64,000 bases of DNA. Source: Piezodorus guildinii (taxonomy: Eukaryota > Arthropoda > Insecta > Hemiptera > Pentatomidae). The stretch's first letter is position 1; each line of letters opens with the position of its first letter. The notes below the pieces were generated by a model. The model was given only the letters and a program-made list of their open reading frames with translations, was not told where the DNA came from and did no database searches. This document shows, in pieces, positions 22,092 through 32,462 of the stretch. The stretch lies in assembly GCA_023052935.1 (NCBI GenBank), contig CM041298.1, positions 57,406,217-57,470,216 of the forward strand. The letters run 5' to 3'. Position numbers and translations under genes: made by a program.

Positions 22092-22405
22092 ATCGAATCC
22101 CTGTACTGAACCTGAGATTCTTCATGGGCTAGAGGTACAGGTACAAGTACAGGTAGCTCATTAGGTAGGGCACTGTGCTAATTATCTCATTGTTCTGGGT
22201 ATTTAATTCAGCTGTGGTAAAATATTTATTTTTTCTGTCACGTCTTATATTGTTAAAGTGACTCGGACTTGTGGTCGGTAGAACCCTTACTAAGAAAAAA
22301 AATGGTAATTGAGCCCGTCTATGACAATACATAAAATACAATACAATGCAATGCAGACGATACAAGCTTCCACCACAACCGTTGGCTAATAAACAGTACG
22401 GTATT
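22092..22405 (+). mobile_element. SINE-1, old pieces
   Basis: 22092-22142 resembles the SINE-1 end (CTGAGCC...TTCATGGG...GGTACAGG). 22150-22405 resembles a second, very diverged copy: a tRNA-like head with GCTGTGG, a TATTTATTTTTTCTGT block, and CCGTTGGCTAATAAACAGTACG near its end. Both are heavily mutated, with extra sequence in between. Confidence 0.45.
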
Positions 22406-22990
22406 TTTTTTAAAGATTTTTATTCTCTTCGAGATTTTACCAGGAGCCACAAGTCTCGAATTTTATACATGCTGTGGTATCACAACAATTACATGTTACT
22501 CTTAAGTGGTATTTACAAACAGGGTAGGTAAATGGTACTTATAGTCCAAGTCACGATTAAAACAGTAGGAAAAATCTACAAAAACACCTACACAATAAAA
22601 TACATTTAATTTTTAAAAAATGTTATAAATTAACATAAAGGTAAATAAAGACCATTATATTAACATAGAAACAATCTCTTGGTTTTATGCGCACATACTA
22701 AATTAATTATTGTGGCACGTATTTTTCTTTTTCATTTCATTATTTTATTTATATTTTTATATATAATAGTAATCAAACAACATCCCACAAGCATCTGCTT
22801 CATGCAGTTCTCTATTCCTCTCAGTAATTATATTTTCCAGAAGAATCTATTTTACTTTGGACGATGTTAAGATCTTAAGGCGTTGTTCTTCCTATAACGT
22901 AAAGAGGCTTTATTTCGAACTCGTAAAACATACCAAGAAATACAATAGCATTTGTTTTTATTGCTATATAGAACATTATTAGAGTAAACA
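22406..22990. other. AT-rich, nothing recognised
   Basis: Short frames (22346-22531, 22679-22870) show no domain. The hydrophobic-looking 22679-22870 frame reflects TTT/ATT-rich DNA. Confidence 0.35.
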
Positions 22991-22992
22991 GC

Positions 22993-22995
<3 letters not shown>

Positions 22996-23054
<59 letters not shown>
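22996..23054. repeat. Poly-A tract, about 59 bp
   Basis: A pure A run much longer than typical retroelement tails in this window. No LINE or SINE body is recognised on its 5' side. Length in an assembly may be unreliable. Confidence 0.85.
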
Positions 23055-23056
<2 letters not shown>

Positions 23057-23293
23057 AAATCTATGAAGTCCTAAATTCAAAACTGTTATTGTGAGCTGTT
23101 ACGAGGCTGAAGAGGTGAGCAAAGAGGTAATAATGCGATAAATACTCAACCCAGGTCAAATAATTTAATAGTCCTCTATTTAATAAAAAAAAAACTTAAT
23201 TACACATAATTAATTAATTATGAATGTGGTCAAGGTTATTATTATTATTTAATGTATATTGTCCTGAGTGTGGCATATTGTTCTGAATAAATG

Positions 23294-23425
23294 TGTGCTA
23301 TAGTGGCTAGGCCAACAGCCTTCTACACCTCAATTTGCAGATTCAACCGGCAGAATGCCCTAGGATTTATAAAGGGGTTAAAAAGTAATTGGTTATACCG
23401 TACTTTGTAAGGGACGTAAAATGGT
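23294..23425 (+). mobile_element. SINE-2, old copy
   Basis: The tRNA-like head GTGGCTAGGCCAACAGCC, a weakened B box (GCAGATTCAACC) and CCCTAGGATTT, AAAAAGTAATTGG and GGGACGTAAAATGGTGCTAC match SINE-2 in order. The tail is lost. Confidence 0.6.
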
Positions 23426-23515
23426 GCTACCGAGCTTGTGCCATACCAGTTACCCGTCAAAAATACTTATACCAAGTTCGTAATGTATTTAAGCCTCTGC
23501 TTTTACTTCAATTTT

Positions 23516-23668
23516 CGGGTACCCACATTACAGAGGCTTGGTGTGCTCCAGGAGAGTATCCGTATCATTTTGGATGTAACAGAATACGTAATTATCCTTG
23601 CCTCAGCCAAAAGCGAACCCAGGGCCTAAAGTGCTCGATTCACTGAGCTAGTCCACTTCCTGGTCAGT
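23516..23668 (-). mobile_element. SINE-1, old 5' portion
   Basis: On the minus strand the head (GAGCACTTTAGGCCCTGGGTT...) and the GGGTACCCACATTACAGAGG block match SINE-1. An 85-codon frame at 23389-23646 is chance across this and the preceding SINE-2. Confidence 0.55.
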
Positions 23669-24125
23669 TGAAAATAAATCAGTTAATACGAATAATACTT
23701 TGTCGAGGATTAAAAAGTAACTGATATAATGAGAATAATGGTACTCAAAGTATTCCCTCGGTTGATGTAGTACGCCTTATTTCCATAATTCGCCCCTAAC
23801 TTCCTTTGGGACTTATCATCCATAACAGCATAGTATGGACTTATCATCCGCCAAATATATGCTCAATTCAATAATATCTATACAAAATTTAATATTGAGG
23901 CTAATATGTGATGAAGCCATTACGTAAGATATGCGATAAGGGATTATTTTTAACAATGTAATTTATTATATCTAAAATTACAAGTAGCGCTATCTGTAGT
24001 CGACGAACGATGACGACCTTACAGATAGCCAGGACTCGCGGCACAAGTTCAAGGGCTACGCTATTAGCTTATTAACATGCAATATCTTAATGTTTTAAAC
24101 TTTGAGATGGAATTGGATAATCATT
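23669..24125. other. Nothing recognised
   Basis: No gene or family seen. An imperfect CTTATCATCC direct duplication occurs near 23812 and 23841. Confidence 0.35.
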
Positions 24126-24359
24126 GTTATTTTATTAATTATCTGGTAGAGTTTGATCCGAAATATTTCTTAACTATTATTTCATAACTGTTTACGATAG
24201 TTTTATCACAATCTTTTAAGTCAACTACTCAAACATGTTATTTAAAAGGTATAATTTTTAATTTGTGAAAATTCTGAATCTAAAAATTTCATTCCTTATC
24301 AACGTAACTTTTAAACCTGAAAAAGAACGGTCCGAATTTAAATAAATAATAATTTAATC
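24126..24359. repeat. Long inverted repeat, left arm
   Basis: About 234 bp, near-identical (roughly 96% by eye) to the reverse complement of 25073-25308. The 713-bp spacer holds a Rep-B copy. An RNA read through both arms would fold into a long hairpin. Confidence 0.9.
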
Positions 24360-24384
24360 GGTTTGATGTTGAATAAATCTCGTG

Positions 24385-25005
24385 ACTAAAACGCTGCAAA
24401 TCGTTACACAATGGTTTAGGATTGCCATATAACTATATTAGGGTATAACTGTTTATAAAGCTGTTCAGAGGCAATTAACTAATATGAAAAGCGATAAATA
24501 ATTCAAGGGAAAATGGTCAATCACCACTGCTAATTTCAAAACCATATATCTGTACTGTTTCTAAACCTTATTTAATGATTTGTTTTGTAGGGTGTTAATT
24601 CATTATCCACCACCACCATTCTTGTATTTATAATCAGGCGGAAGAAACGGATTTCCTCTTATTTTTTTTTTTACTTGTCATAGTGTCCTGATCCTAAAAC
24701 TCAATAGAATTTTTTCTCTATCTTAAAAAATAACTGAGTTATATGCGTATTAATGGGTAAAATTTAAAAAATTTTCTTTTCTTTTTTATTACTAATTACT
24801 CGCGGTTTCTTGATTAAAAAACTCTCAATTAAAAATTTTTCCTCTATCATCAAAAATAGCTGAGTTTTTTAATTAAATCATTTTAATCGGCCGCAATTTT
24901 AAAATTTATTTTAAAAGTATTGTCAAGTTTCGAGTTTCAAAAAAATCGGTCCAGAAATGTATTTTTTTAAATGTTTTGTCAACGAATCTTTGTAATAAAA
25001 AAAAA
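24385..25005 (+). mobile_element. Rep-B copy between inverted arms
   Basis: Starts ACGCTGCAAATCGTTACACA, continues with the ATGAAAAGCGATAAATAATT block and two diverged internal units, each with a CTCTATC...AAAAATA(A/G)CTGAGTT segment, then CATTTTAATCGGCCGC near its end. The same order recurs at 30.0-31.6 kb (minus), 43.6 kb and 51.2 kb. No coding capacity is seen. The class is unknown. Confidence 0.7.
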
Positions 25006-25072
25006 AAAAAATTGGACTGGTTTTTATTAATTAATAATGTATTGTTAATTAATAATTTAATCTGTACAAACA

Positions 25073-25308
25073 GATTAAATTATTATTTATTTAAATTCGG
25101 ACCGTTCTTTTTCAGGTTTAAAAGTTACTTTGATAAAGAATGAAATTTTTAGGTTCAGAATTTTCACAAAATAAAAATTATACCTTTTAAATAACATGTT
25201 TGAGTAGTTGACTTAAAAGGTTGTGATAAAACTATCGTAAACAGTTATGAAATAACAGTTAAGAAATATTTAGGATCAAACTCTACCAGATAATAAATAA
25301 AATAACTT
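25073..25308. repeat. Long inverted repeat, right arm
   Basis: Reverse complement of 24126-24359 with about nine differences. It is immediately followed at about 25311-25400 by a minus-strand piece of the Rep-B end, so the inversion may extend beyond the arms. Confidence 0.9.
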
Positions 25309-25518
25309 TGACTGAAACTCAAAACTACTTGACAATTTTTAAAAATTAGTTTTATAATGGCAACTGATTAAAATGATTTAAATACAAATACCGATTTGTT
25401 AAATTTAAAATATCTTTTGGTTAACGGTTCTACTGTATTTTAAGGAAAAACCTTCAACTCTCTGGATGACGTTCAAAATGGAGTATTAGAAGGAAATATA
25501 GTGAAGGCATCCAACAGC

Positions 25519-25520
<2 letters not shown>
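25309..25520 (-). mobile_element. Rep-B end fragment plus unassigned DNA
   Basis: 25311-25400 mirrors the CATTTTAATCGGCC...GTCAAGT end of the Rep-B copy at 24.4-25.0 kb. The rest, to 25520, is unassigned. Confidence 0.5.

Positions 25521-25521
<1 letters not shown>

Positions 25522-25579
<58 letters not shown>
25522..25579. repeat. Poly-A tract, about 58 bp
   Basis: A pure A run. A 60-codon minus frame across it is just poly-phenylalanine. No retroelement body is recognised upstream. Confidence 0.85.
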
Positions 25580-25581
<2 letters not shown>

Positions 25582-26055
25582 TAGAAATTAGGCAGATATA
25601 TGAATTTCCCAATGAAAAAGTAACTACTTAGAAATGAAAACGTTTTAATATCCATGCTTTTTATGCATATTTCTTAAAAATAAATCATTTTATTATATCT
25701 TGTTCGTTGACGCCAAAATACATAAATAAGATCATTTCACTTTATAACTTAAGTCATAAACACTTAAAAATAAGTTGACTTCTCATGCAGATAAAAGCGC
25801 TAAGTATTTCTCATTGGCAGGGATCCAAAAATCCTATCCAAACATAAAAGTGTAATATGACGTGAAGGTCTTAATCGTGTTATTCTGTTCTAAGAAAATT
25901 AAAAATAAACAAACAACTAACGTGTTTTTGTTTGGCGAAGCCTTGGAATTTAAACAGAGTTCGAATTCGCATTCCAATTATTTAAATAAACAACATAGGG
26001 ATTTGAAGATCTAGGATTTTTTTCACTATAACTTTAAATTGTTTCTTTAAAAAAA
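25580..26055. other. Nothing recognised
   Basis: AT-rich without a recognised feature. Confidence 0.35.
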
Positions 26056-26061
26056 AAAAAA

Positions 26062-26131
<70 letters not shown>
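26048..26131. repeat. A run and (AT)n microsatellite
   Basis: About 13 A, then about 65 bp of AT units. Confidence 0.9.
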
Positions 26132-26135
<4 letters not shown>

Positions 26136-26685
26136 AGAGGTAATTAAAGTAAATTTATGTAAAGTTTATTAATCTTTTAATAGTCCAATATTTTAATATG
26201 TTTTACAGATTCCGGACTGCAATAGGCATAATATCTATAATGCAATAATTTATATATTAAAACAAATAAAAATATATATGAATAGGGAAAGGAATACGAA
26301 ATAAACAGCACAGAAAAATAAAAATATGCAGAAAATTATATTACCAAATAATATATACATTCCAATTAAAAATAAAATACAAATATATGTTCCTCATATG
26401 TTACCATAAGACATATGTTAACAAATGAAAATTATAATATAAAAATTATTGTGAAAATTAAAAATAAATAAATATATCTTATAAAACAATAAAAAAGTAA
26501 AAATAGCATTATAATAAAAAATTAAATAAAAGTATACTTCTTCTCATACGAATTATAAATGAAAACAGTGTTAATGCAAAAGAATTTTTTTTCAATACAT
26601 TATTTAAGCCTTTATTGTTCTTTGTTTATTATAATTCCATTTAAGAAGTAGTTCGGGTAAAATGTTTACAATATTATATAATTAT
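26132..26685. other. Extremely AT-rich segment
   Basis: Almost entirely A and T with many short TATA/AAAT words. No gene or repeat family. Confidence 0.4.
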
Positions 26686-26687
26686 AT

Positions 26688-26719
<32 letters not shown>

Positions 26720-26750
26720 ATATATAATATATATAATATAATATTGTATA
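26686..26750. repeat. Interrupted (AT)n microsatellite
   Basis: AT units broken by TTA/AAT. The whole run is self-complementary. Confidence 0.85.
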
Positions 26751-27076
26751 TATCTACACTTTATGAATACAATGCTGGAAAAATATTTTTGGTTATTCTA
26801 TATATATAGATATTTTTTATGTATTAACCTTGTTTAAATTTGGGAGAATTGTGTCAAATTAATAAAGAGTAGTGAATACATTTGTTTCATTCTTTCATAT
26901 AACTTCTTTATTTAATTGAATCAATTGACATTTTGGCTTCTCAGGATTGACCGTTAAAAAATGAAAAAAATACCATTCCTCCATGGCTCAAATCCATTTA
27001 CAATATCTTCATATTAAAAAAAAAAATGACAAACAAAATTAAAAAGAGGAATGTTAACTGTAACATATATAACATG

Positions 27077-27078
<2 letters not shown>
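26751..27078. other. Nothing recognised
   Basis: AT-rich DNA without a recognised feature. Confidence 0.35.
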
Positions 27079-27080
<2 letters not shown>

Positions 27081-27144
<64 letters not shown>

Positions 27145-27148
27145 TTTA
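27081..27148. repeat. (AT)n then T run
   Basis: About 46 bp of AT units followed by about 20 T. Confidence 0.9.
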
Positions 27149-27689
27149 CGATGCTTAGTTATATTTTAGGGATTCTTTAAAATAAAGATTTGTTTAAATC
27201 AAAATTTAGGTCAAGCGTATTCCCTTTGATTATTTCGAAATTAATAATCATACTTAAAAATTAAGTTTTTATGGAAAAATAAATTCCTTTAATTGCTAAA
27301 TTTTTTTTTTTTTAATGTTTTTTAAAAATGTTTTTAGAATTAAACCTAACAAGCCATAACTTAAAAGTCATTATCATTAAACCGTCTCAGCTATAAAATG
27401 TTATATAAAGGCTTTAAGTTTCTAAGAAGGAATTTAAAATTCATTATAAAAACAAAACAAAAAACCTAGTATAAAATGAGTATTTGTTTATCATATGTCT
27501 GGTTTTTATTTCTGTTCAGCTAAAAAAAATGTTGTCTCCCTTTTAATTGTACCTCTTGAATATACAGTATTGTAAATTTATTTTTCAATATATGATGTGA
27601 ATTAATCATTTAGTTATTAGGTGTTGCTTAAAAAACATTCTTTTTTTTACTCTATTATTTTCATAATATTGATCTAATCTCATACTCTT
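27149..27689. other. Nothing recognised
   Basis: AT-rich. No gene or recurrent family. Confidence 0.35.
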
Positions 27690-28115
27690 CAATCCTTTTT
27701 ATTGAACCTTGTAAGATTGTACATCTACTTGACTATCATAAGTCCAATGTAGACTTACGGGATTAATTTTGGGACGAATTCTTCCTATATGTAATTCTTG
27801 CAACCGAAAATTCTACTTTGTCAAGAATAAACTCATCCATAAAGACCTTAATGTTCCTTAAGTTACTGATTTGGCCCGAACTATATATTATTCCTTTTAA
27901 GGCAAACTCCATTCCCACTCTAAAGTTTCTATCCTTGCTTCCTCTTCAATTCCTGATCATTCTCCTAATCGTCTGAAAAGGTGATGGACACGAGACCTTA
28001 TGATTTAGAAAAAAACTATATTACCAATGAGTACTTTATCTATATCTGAATCATGCCTTTGCTTTCTATTATACTCAGTTGTGAATTTCAATAAATATGT
28101 ATTCATTAACTGTTC
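27690..28115 (+). pseudogene. Decayed Jockey-clade LINE, C-terminus and 3' UTR
   Basis: Blocks corresponding to Jockey reverse transcriptase C-terminal text appear in order: the TYG(I/V)xxWG region at about 27750-27780, FVKNKLIHKDLNVP-like at about 27815-27858, the DLARTxYxSF block at 27866-27900, then SSIPDHSPNRLK and a final TRDL near 28000. Frame changes and an internal deletion after the WG block remove the QSLQSKIL part. The 3' UTR continues to about 28115, with GTTGTGAATTTCAATAAATA near the end as in the other copies. It encodes no product. Confidence 0.75.
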
Positions 28116-28279
28116 ATGTAAACAAATTTTATTTTACGTTTTTATAATACGGCAGCGGCGGACTTCACTTTTTTTTTAGTTACTTACTTTTAATATGATT
28201 TCTCCCAAAATAAATTGTTTTTCTATTTTATTTTAATTGTTATATTCAAGCAATCAGAAACATCTAGGATCTATAAACT

Positions 28280-29165
28280 CTATTTTTACTTTCATTTACT
28301 TATATATGAAATATATATAATAAGGGAAAGTATTGCGATCGTGAATATTTTCGAATTTCAGTTTTCAATGGAAATTTTTAACGTTTTAGGGTCCCGTGAG
28401 TCCAAATGACCAAGTCCCGCAAAAAGGTCTGTGTGTGTGTGGTAAGTCCAGCGAAAATGAAAATTCCTATAAAACTGAAACTAGATATTTAAGATAACAT
28501 AACGCCCGAGATGTTACAGTAACTATTTCAAGAAAATCAGCTAACTAATAGAGCCATTTTTTACCACGCATTTTGCACCTGCCTTTAACGATTTTGATTG
28601 AACTCGCTATATTGATGTAAAATGTAATGGGCTTTAATATTCTGTAGGTTTCTTTCTGATTGAAATAGTCTGACAGGACTTAAATGTCGATATTTTCTCC
28701 CTCTAAAGTACCTTTAATTGTGTATATTCAATAAAAATGACCATATTATCTTGTTAGCATTGATAATTAACAACTAAATACAAAAGTTGAGCGTATTTGA
28801 TAAACAACTAAGGGAGAAAACTGAAAAAATATTTTTTATGCAAATTTTTGTTTTAGAACAGAAGAACAGTAATATAGATGAACAATATACCGTTGGAAAG
28901 CTAAAGATTTAAGAAAAAATATTATCTTATTCACAAGCTAGTAAAAGTTAACAAAGAATGATAAAAAGCCGATAAAACTAACTGATTGTCCTAGATAATA
29001 ATATAATAGATTTTTTAATAAAACACATGTTTCTATAGAAATTCAATTTAATTAATTCCTTAATGGTTTCACTATTTTTTATCCCTAACTATATTTGAAA
29101 ATTCTTTAAATGATTTTAAAAACGCAGGTAAGTGAAAGTCATGTGTTGCCAGAACCAGAATTTTT
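28280..29165 (+). mobile_element. Rep-A, near-complete copy
   Basis: About 885 bp, from TTTTTACTTTCATTTACT and AATAAGGGAAAGTATTGCG to CAGGTAAGTGAAAGTCATGT and the CCAGAACCAGA end. A small deletion shortens the GATTTTCTCAAAAACGG block. All other blocks are in order. Confidence 0.85.
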
Positions 29166-29625
29166 TAAAACGGTAACATGTCAAATAATTTTACGAATAG
29201 TTTTGTGAAGCTTGTAAAATTATTAAACTTATATACAAATAATATTAGTTAATCATTTATGTTCGCAATTAGTTTAGTTTTAGACTCAAGCGAGCGAAAA
29301 ATGCTAGTGGATCGCAGAGCAGCATGAAAGAGCAGGAAGGCATGGAGGGTAGGCTGACCTTGAATCTAGCTCCACCCCGGGGCAAAACAACTCTCGACCG
29401 GTCGGGAGATAGCGGTCATTCTCTCCACTAAAATAGCGACTCCATGGTCCGGAAGCAGAATAAAATAATTAAGAATATATTTACCGGATAAATTTTACAA
29501 TAAAAAAAAATTTAATTAAACAAAAAAATAATTGGATGTGACGTACTAAACTGCAGATACCTCTACGGCCTTTGGATTTATTATTTTCAATATATATGAT
29601 GTCTGTGATATATATGAGATCACCT
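29166..29625. other. Single-copy-looking GC-richer patch
   Basis: 29280-29460 is GC-richer, with a near-palindromic CGACCGGTCG at about 29396. No domain or RNA gene recognised. Confidence 0.35.
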
Positions 29626-29627
29626 AT

Positions 29628-29905
29628 TACATGGTACCTAGCATAACAGCCATCTATGGCAAAGGTCACGGTTTCAAACCCGCGACGGTCCTAGGAATTT
29701 TTAAAGAAAGTAAAAAATCCTTATTCATGCCGTCCTTCGGAGAGGACGTAAAAAGGTGGCCCGAGCCTGAGCAAGTTCAGGTACTCGTTAAAGATCTCTG
29801 TCCTAATCAAATCTGGATAGACAAAATTTAGAACTCCCCCTGTAGCATTGTCCGATCAGCCACAGTAGCATTAAGTGACGTTAAATAAACAAAACAAACA
29901 AACCT
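29628..29905 (+). mobile_element. SINE-2, nearly full-length
   Basis: The tRNA-derived head has a degraded A-box region and a B-box-like GGTTTCAAACCC. Then come GTCCTAGGAATTTTTAA, GCCGTCCTTCGG, GGTACTCGTTAAAGATC, CTGGATAGACAAAATTTAG, and the tail AAGTGACGTTAAATAAAC with an AAAC-rich end. A 66-codon frame at 29631-29831 runs through it and is not a gene. Confidence 0.85.
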
Positions 29906-30034
29906 ATGATGTGTATATATATATAATATATTTTAAGAGAAAAAAAAAATACCCCCTCCCCTCAAATAACTTTGTGGCTTTTCTCCGAAACTACAGGACC
30001 AATTTTCCCGAAGTATGGCACATAAATACAAGGC

Positions 30035-30545
30035 CATCCGACGATATTTTAGTTTTAAAATGGCGACCGATTAAAAATTATTTAATTCAACATCTGTTAT
30101 TTTTTAGATAAAGACAATTTTTTATAGAGTCGTCTAATCTAGAAACCTCTATTTATTATAAGACAGAAAAGAAAATTTTACCCCTAAATACTCCCATAAC
30201 TCAGTTAGTTTTGAAGATAGAGAAAAGTTTTATAGAGTTTTAGGATCAGGACACAGCGTCTATAAACAAAACAAAAAAAAAAATGAAATATTGACTATAC
30301 ATGCATGTCCGCCGTACAAATATATGAATACCAGAAGAATATTTGAAATCGGTTAAGAAATAGTTGAGATATAGCGTTTTGAAATCAGCAGAAGTGATAA
30401 ACCATATTACCCTTGAATTAATTTATCGTTTTTCTTATTAGTTAATTGCATGTAAAATGCTATATAAGCTATTATACTATAATATAGTTATTTAGAAATA
30501 ATAAAGTATTTTGTAATAATTTACAGCGTTTTATACTTGAAGAAT
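30035..30545 (-). mobile_element. Rep-B copy
   Basis: Minus orientation: TTAAAATGGCGACCGATTAA near the start, one ATAACTCAGTTA unit with TAGAGAAAAG, the TAATTTATCGTTTTTCTTAT block, and TAATAATTTACAGCGTTTT at the end. Confidence 0.7.
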
Positions 30546-30716
30546 TATCTTGTTGAGTACGGAATAGGAGTCACTTAAAAGGTATATATGGATCAATAAT
30601 TATATTTCTTAAGTTATCATCTAAAAAACAGGCATGAATTTTTACTCATTATAATTTTAATTGAATATTTTTAAATAAATCTGAAAAATAATAATCCTCT
30701 TCAATATTCCTTGTAA

Positions 30717-30798
30717 ATTATAGGTGGAATAGTCAGAATCAGTCATTTACTGACTGGACTGACTGAATGACTGATTCCTGACTATTCCACCTATAATA
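30717..30798. repeat. Hairpin with about 30-bp arms
   Basis: Arms 30717-30746 and 30767-30798 match over TATAGGTGGAATAGTCA(G)GAATCAGTCAT with one indel. The loop consists of TGACTG-type words. It lies between two Rep-B copies. Confidence 0.85.
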
Positions 30799-30944
30799 GT
30801 TTCTACAGTCGACTATACACCCTCAATATTATTCCTGTAAACGTAAGTAAGGCCTAACTGTATGAATATTAACCTACTAGACGGACAGAGATTTAAATTT
30901 CAAGAAGCAAGAATTTTTAAAGATTACTTTGATTATTACCCAGA

Positions 30945-31580
30945 AATCCTGGCTATTTTTTAAATGGTGGCCGATTAAAATTGATTGAATTCAATAACTC
31001 AGTTATTTTGTAGATAGAGAAAAAAATTATTAGTGTTTTGTAACCAAAAACCGCGAATAATTATAAAAAAGAAAATAAAAAAATTGAAGAATCAATAAAG
31101 TGTGATTAAAAAAAAAATTTAATCTTGCCTATTATACGCTTGTACCTCTGTTATTTTCGACGATAGAGAAAAAATGTATTTGAGTTTTTTAACTAAAAAA
31201 ACGCGAATAATTGGAAAAAAGCAAAGAAAAAAAAATTGAAATTTTAACCCTAATACGCCCATAACTCAGTTATTTTTGATGATGGAGAAAAATATGTATA
31301 GAGTTTTATTTATAATCACTCAGGAAGGCACGAGGAAAAAAAAAAAAAAAAAAAAAAGTTGTTATATATATTCCAATAAAATAAAAAAAATCATTGAAAT
31401 TGGTTCAGAACCGACAGATATATAAGTGTTTTGAAATTAGCAGCAGTCATATTCCATTTTCCTTTGAATTATTTATTGCTTTTCATATTATTAATTGCCT
31501 ATATAAACAATTAAACCCTAATATAGTTATTTGGATATAATAAACCATTGTGTAATAATTTGCAGAGCTTTTATTATTTT
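30945..31580 (-). mobile_element. Rep-B copy with about three internal units
   Basis: Starts TTTTTAAATGGTGGCCGATT. ATAACTCAGTTA / TAGAGAAAAA units recur near 31000, 31145 and 31260, about 115-145 bp apart. It ends AATTTGCAGAGCTTTTATT. The internal near-tandem units distinguish it from Rep-A. Confidence 0.72.
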
Positions 31581-32055
31581 ATTCTCTCTCATATAAGACC
31601 GCTTGGAGAGACTCAACGCGTACTCAAAAGCTGATCGTACCATTTTTTTTTTCTTTAATCAATTTAAATACAAAATTACAAAAAATCATTTATTTTGATT
31701 TTATAAATAACTTTTGTCGTGTCAATAACTGAAAACTAAATAAAACCAACATATTAGAATAGAATAATAAGAGGCTTTTAAGTAAAACAATATTGGAGAT
31801 AAATTATGCGACCTTCACGCTCAACAAAGCGCGGTAATAAAACAAAGTAATAATTTAAAATCAAAACAAGACGCAATAGTAAAGAGGTAGGGTATGGTTC
31901 GTAAATGTTCCTTGGCATTTTATTACCTTGCCGAGGAGAACTATTTTAATTACTCATTTTTATTACCGACATTTTCTGCATAATAGGGGACAAATTAAGG
32001 TCATGGAAGAAAAACAGGAAGAATTATATTTATGAATTTCTTTTGTTCTTGACAT
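31581..32055. other. Nothing recognised
   Basis: AT-rich DNA between Rep-B and the open segment at 32.06 kb. Confidence 0.35.
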
Positions 32056-32057
32056 AA

Positions 32058-32462
32058 TTACCATCTCTTACCTGAGAACTGCGGAAATATATATGTTGTA
32101 AGGAAAGGAATTTTGGTCGCTAAAATAATTAGGTTTAAAGACCTTTTAGTGGTTTGTGTGTCTGTCAACACTCGAAAGCGATACATTGTAGAAATAATAT
32201 AGAGCGTACTTATGCAAATGGAAAGTGGAAGGGGTGAAGGAAGGTGACGAAGATCTGAAGAAGGGATTTGTATTATGGTGTATATGGTATCACTTAGTAT
32301 CCATGATGTCCATAAATATCCATAAGTAGTTTCTGTCGGTAAGATGTTTGAAGTACACCTAGGTTCAGGTATCTTCGGGTATCTTCGGCCTAGGCAATCC
32401 AAGGTAGGCAAAATGTGGAAACGACATCCTTTGTATTTATGGGATATTAATGTATAGTAAAA
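32058..32462 (-). other. Open reading segment of unknown origin
   Basis: A minus-strand frame stays open for about 135 codons from the edge of the Rep-A copy at 32462 down to the stop at 32058. The nominal ATG at 32516 lies inside Rep-A, so the first ~18 residues are not meaningful. No domain, signal peptide or membrane segment is obvious. Composition is rich in I, T, L, S and P. It could be chance, or an old coding or transposon piece. Confidence 0.2.

Noticed and set aside
25473..25655. 60-codon minus frame
   Set aside because: One third is poly-phenylalanine from the A run.
29631..29831. 66-codon frame across 29.6-29.8 kb
   Set aside because: Falls within a SINE-2 copy whose sisters do not keep the frame.
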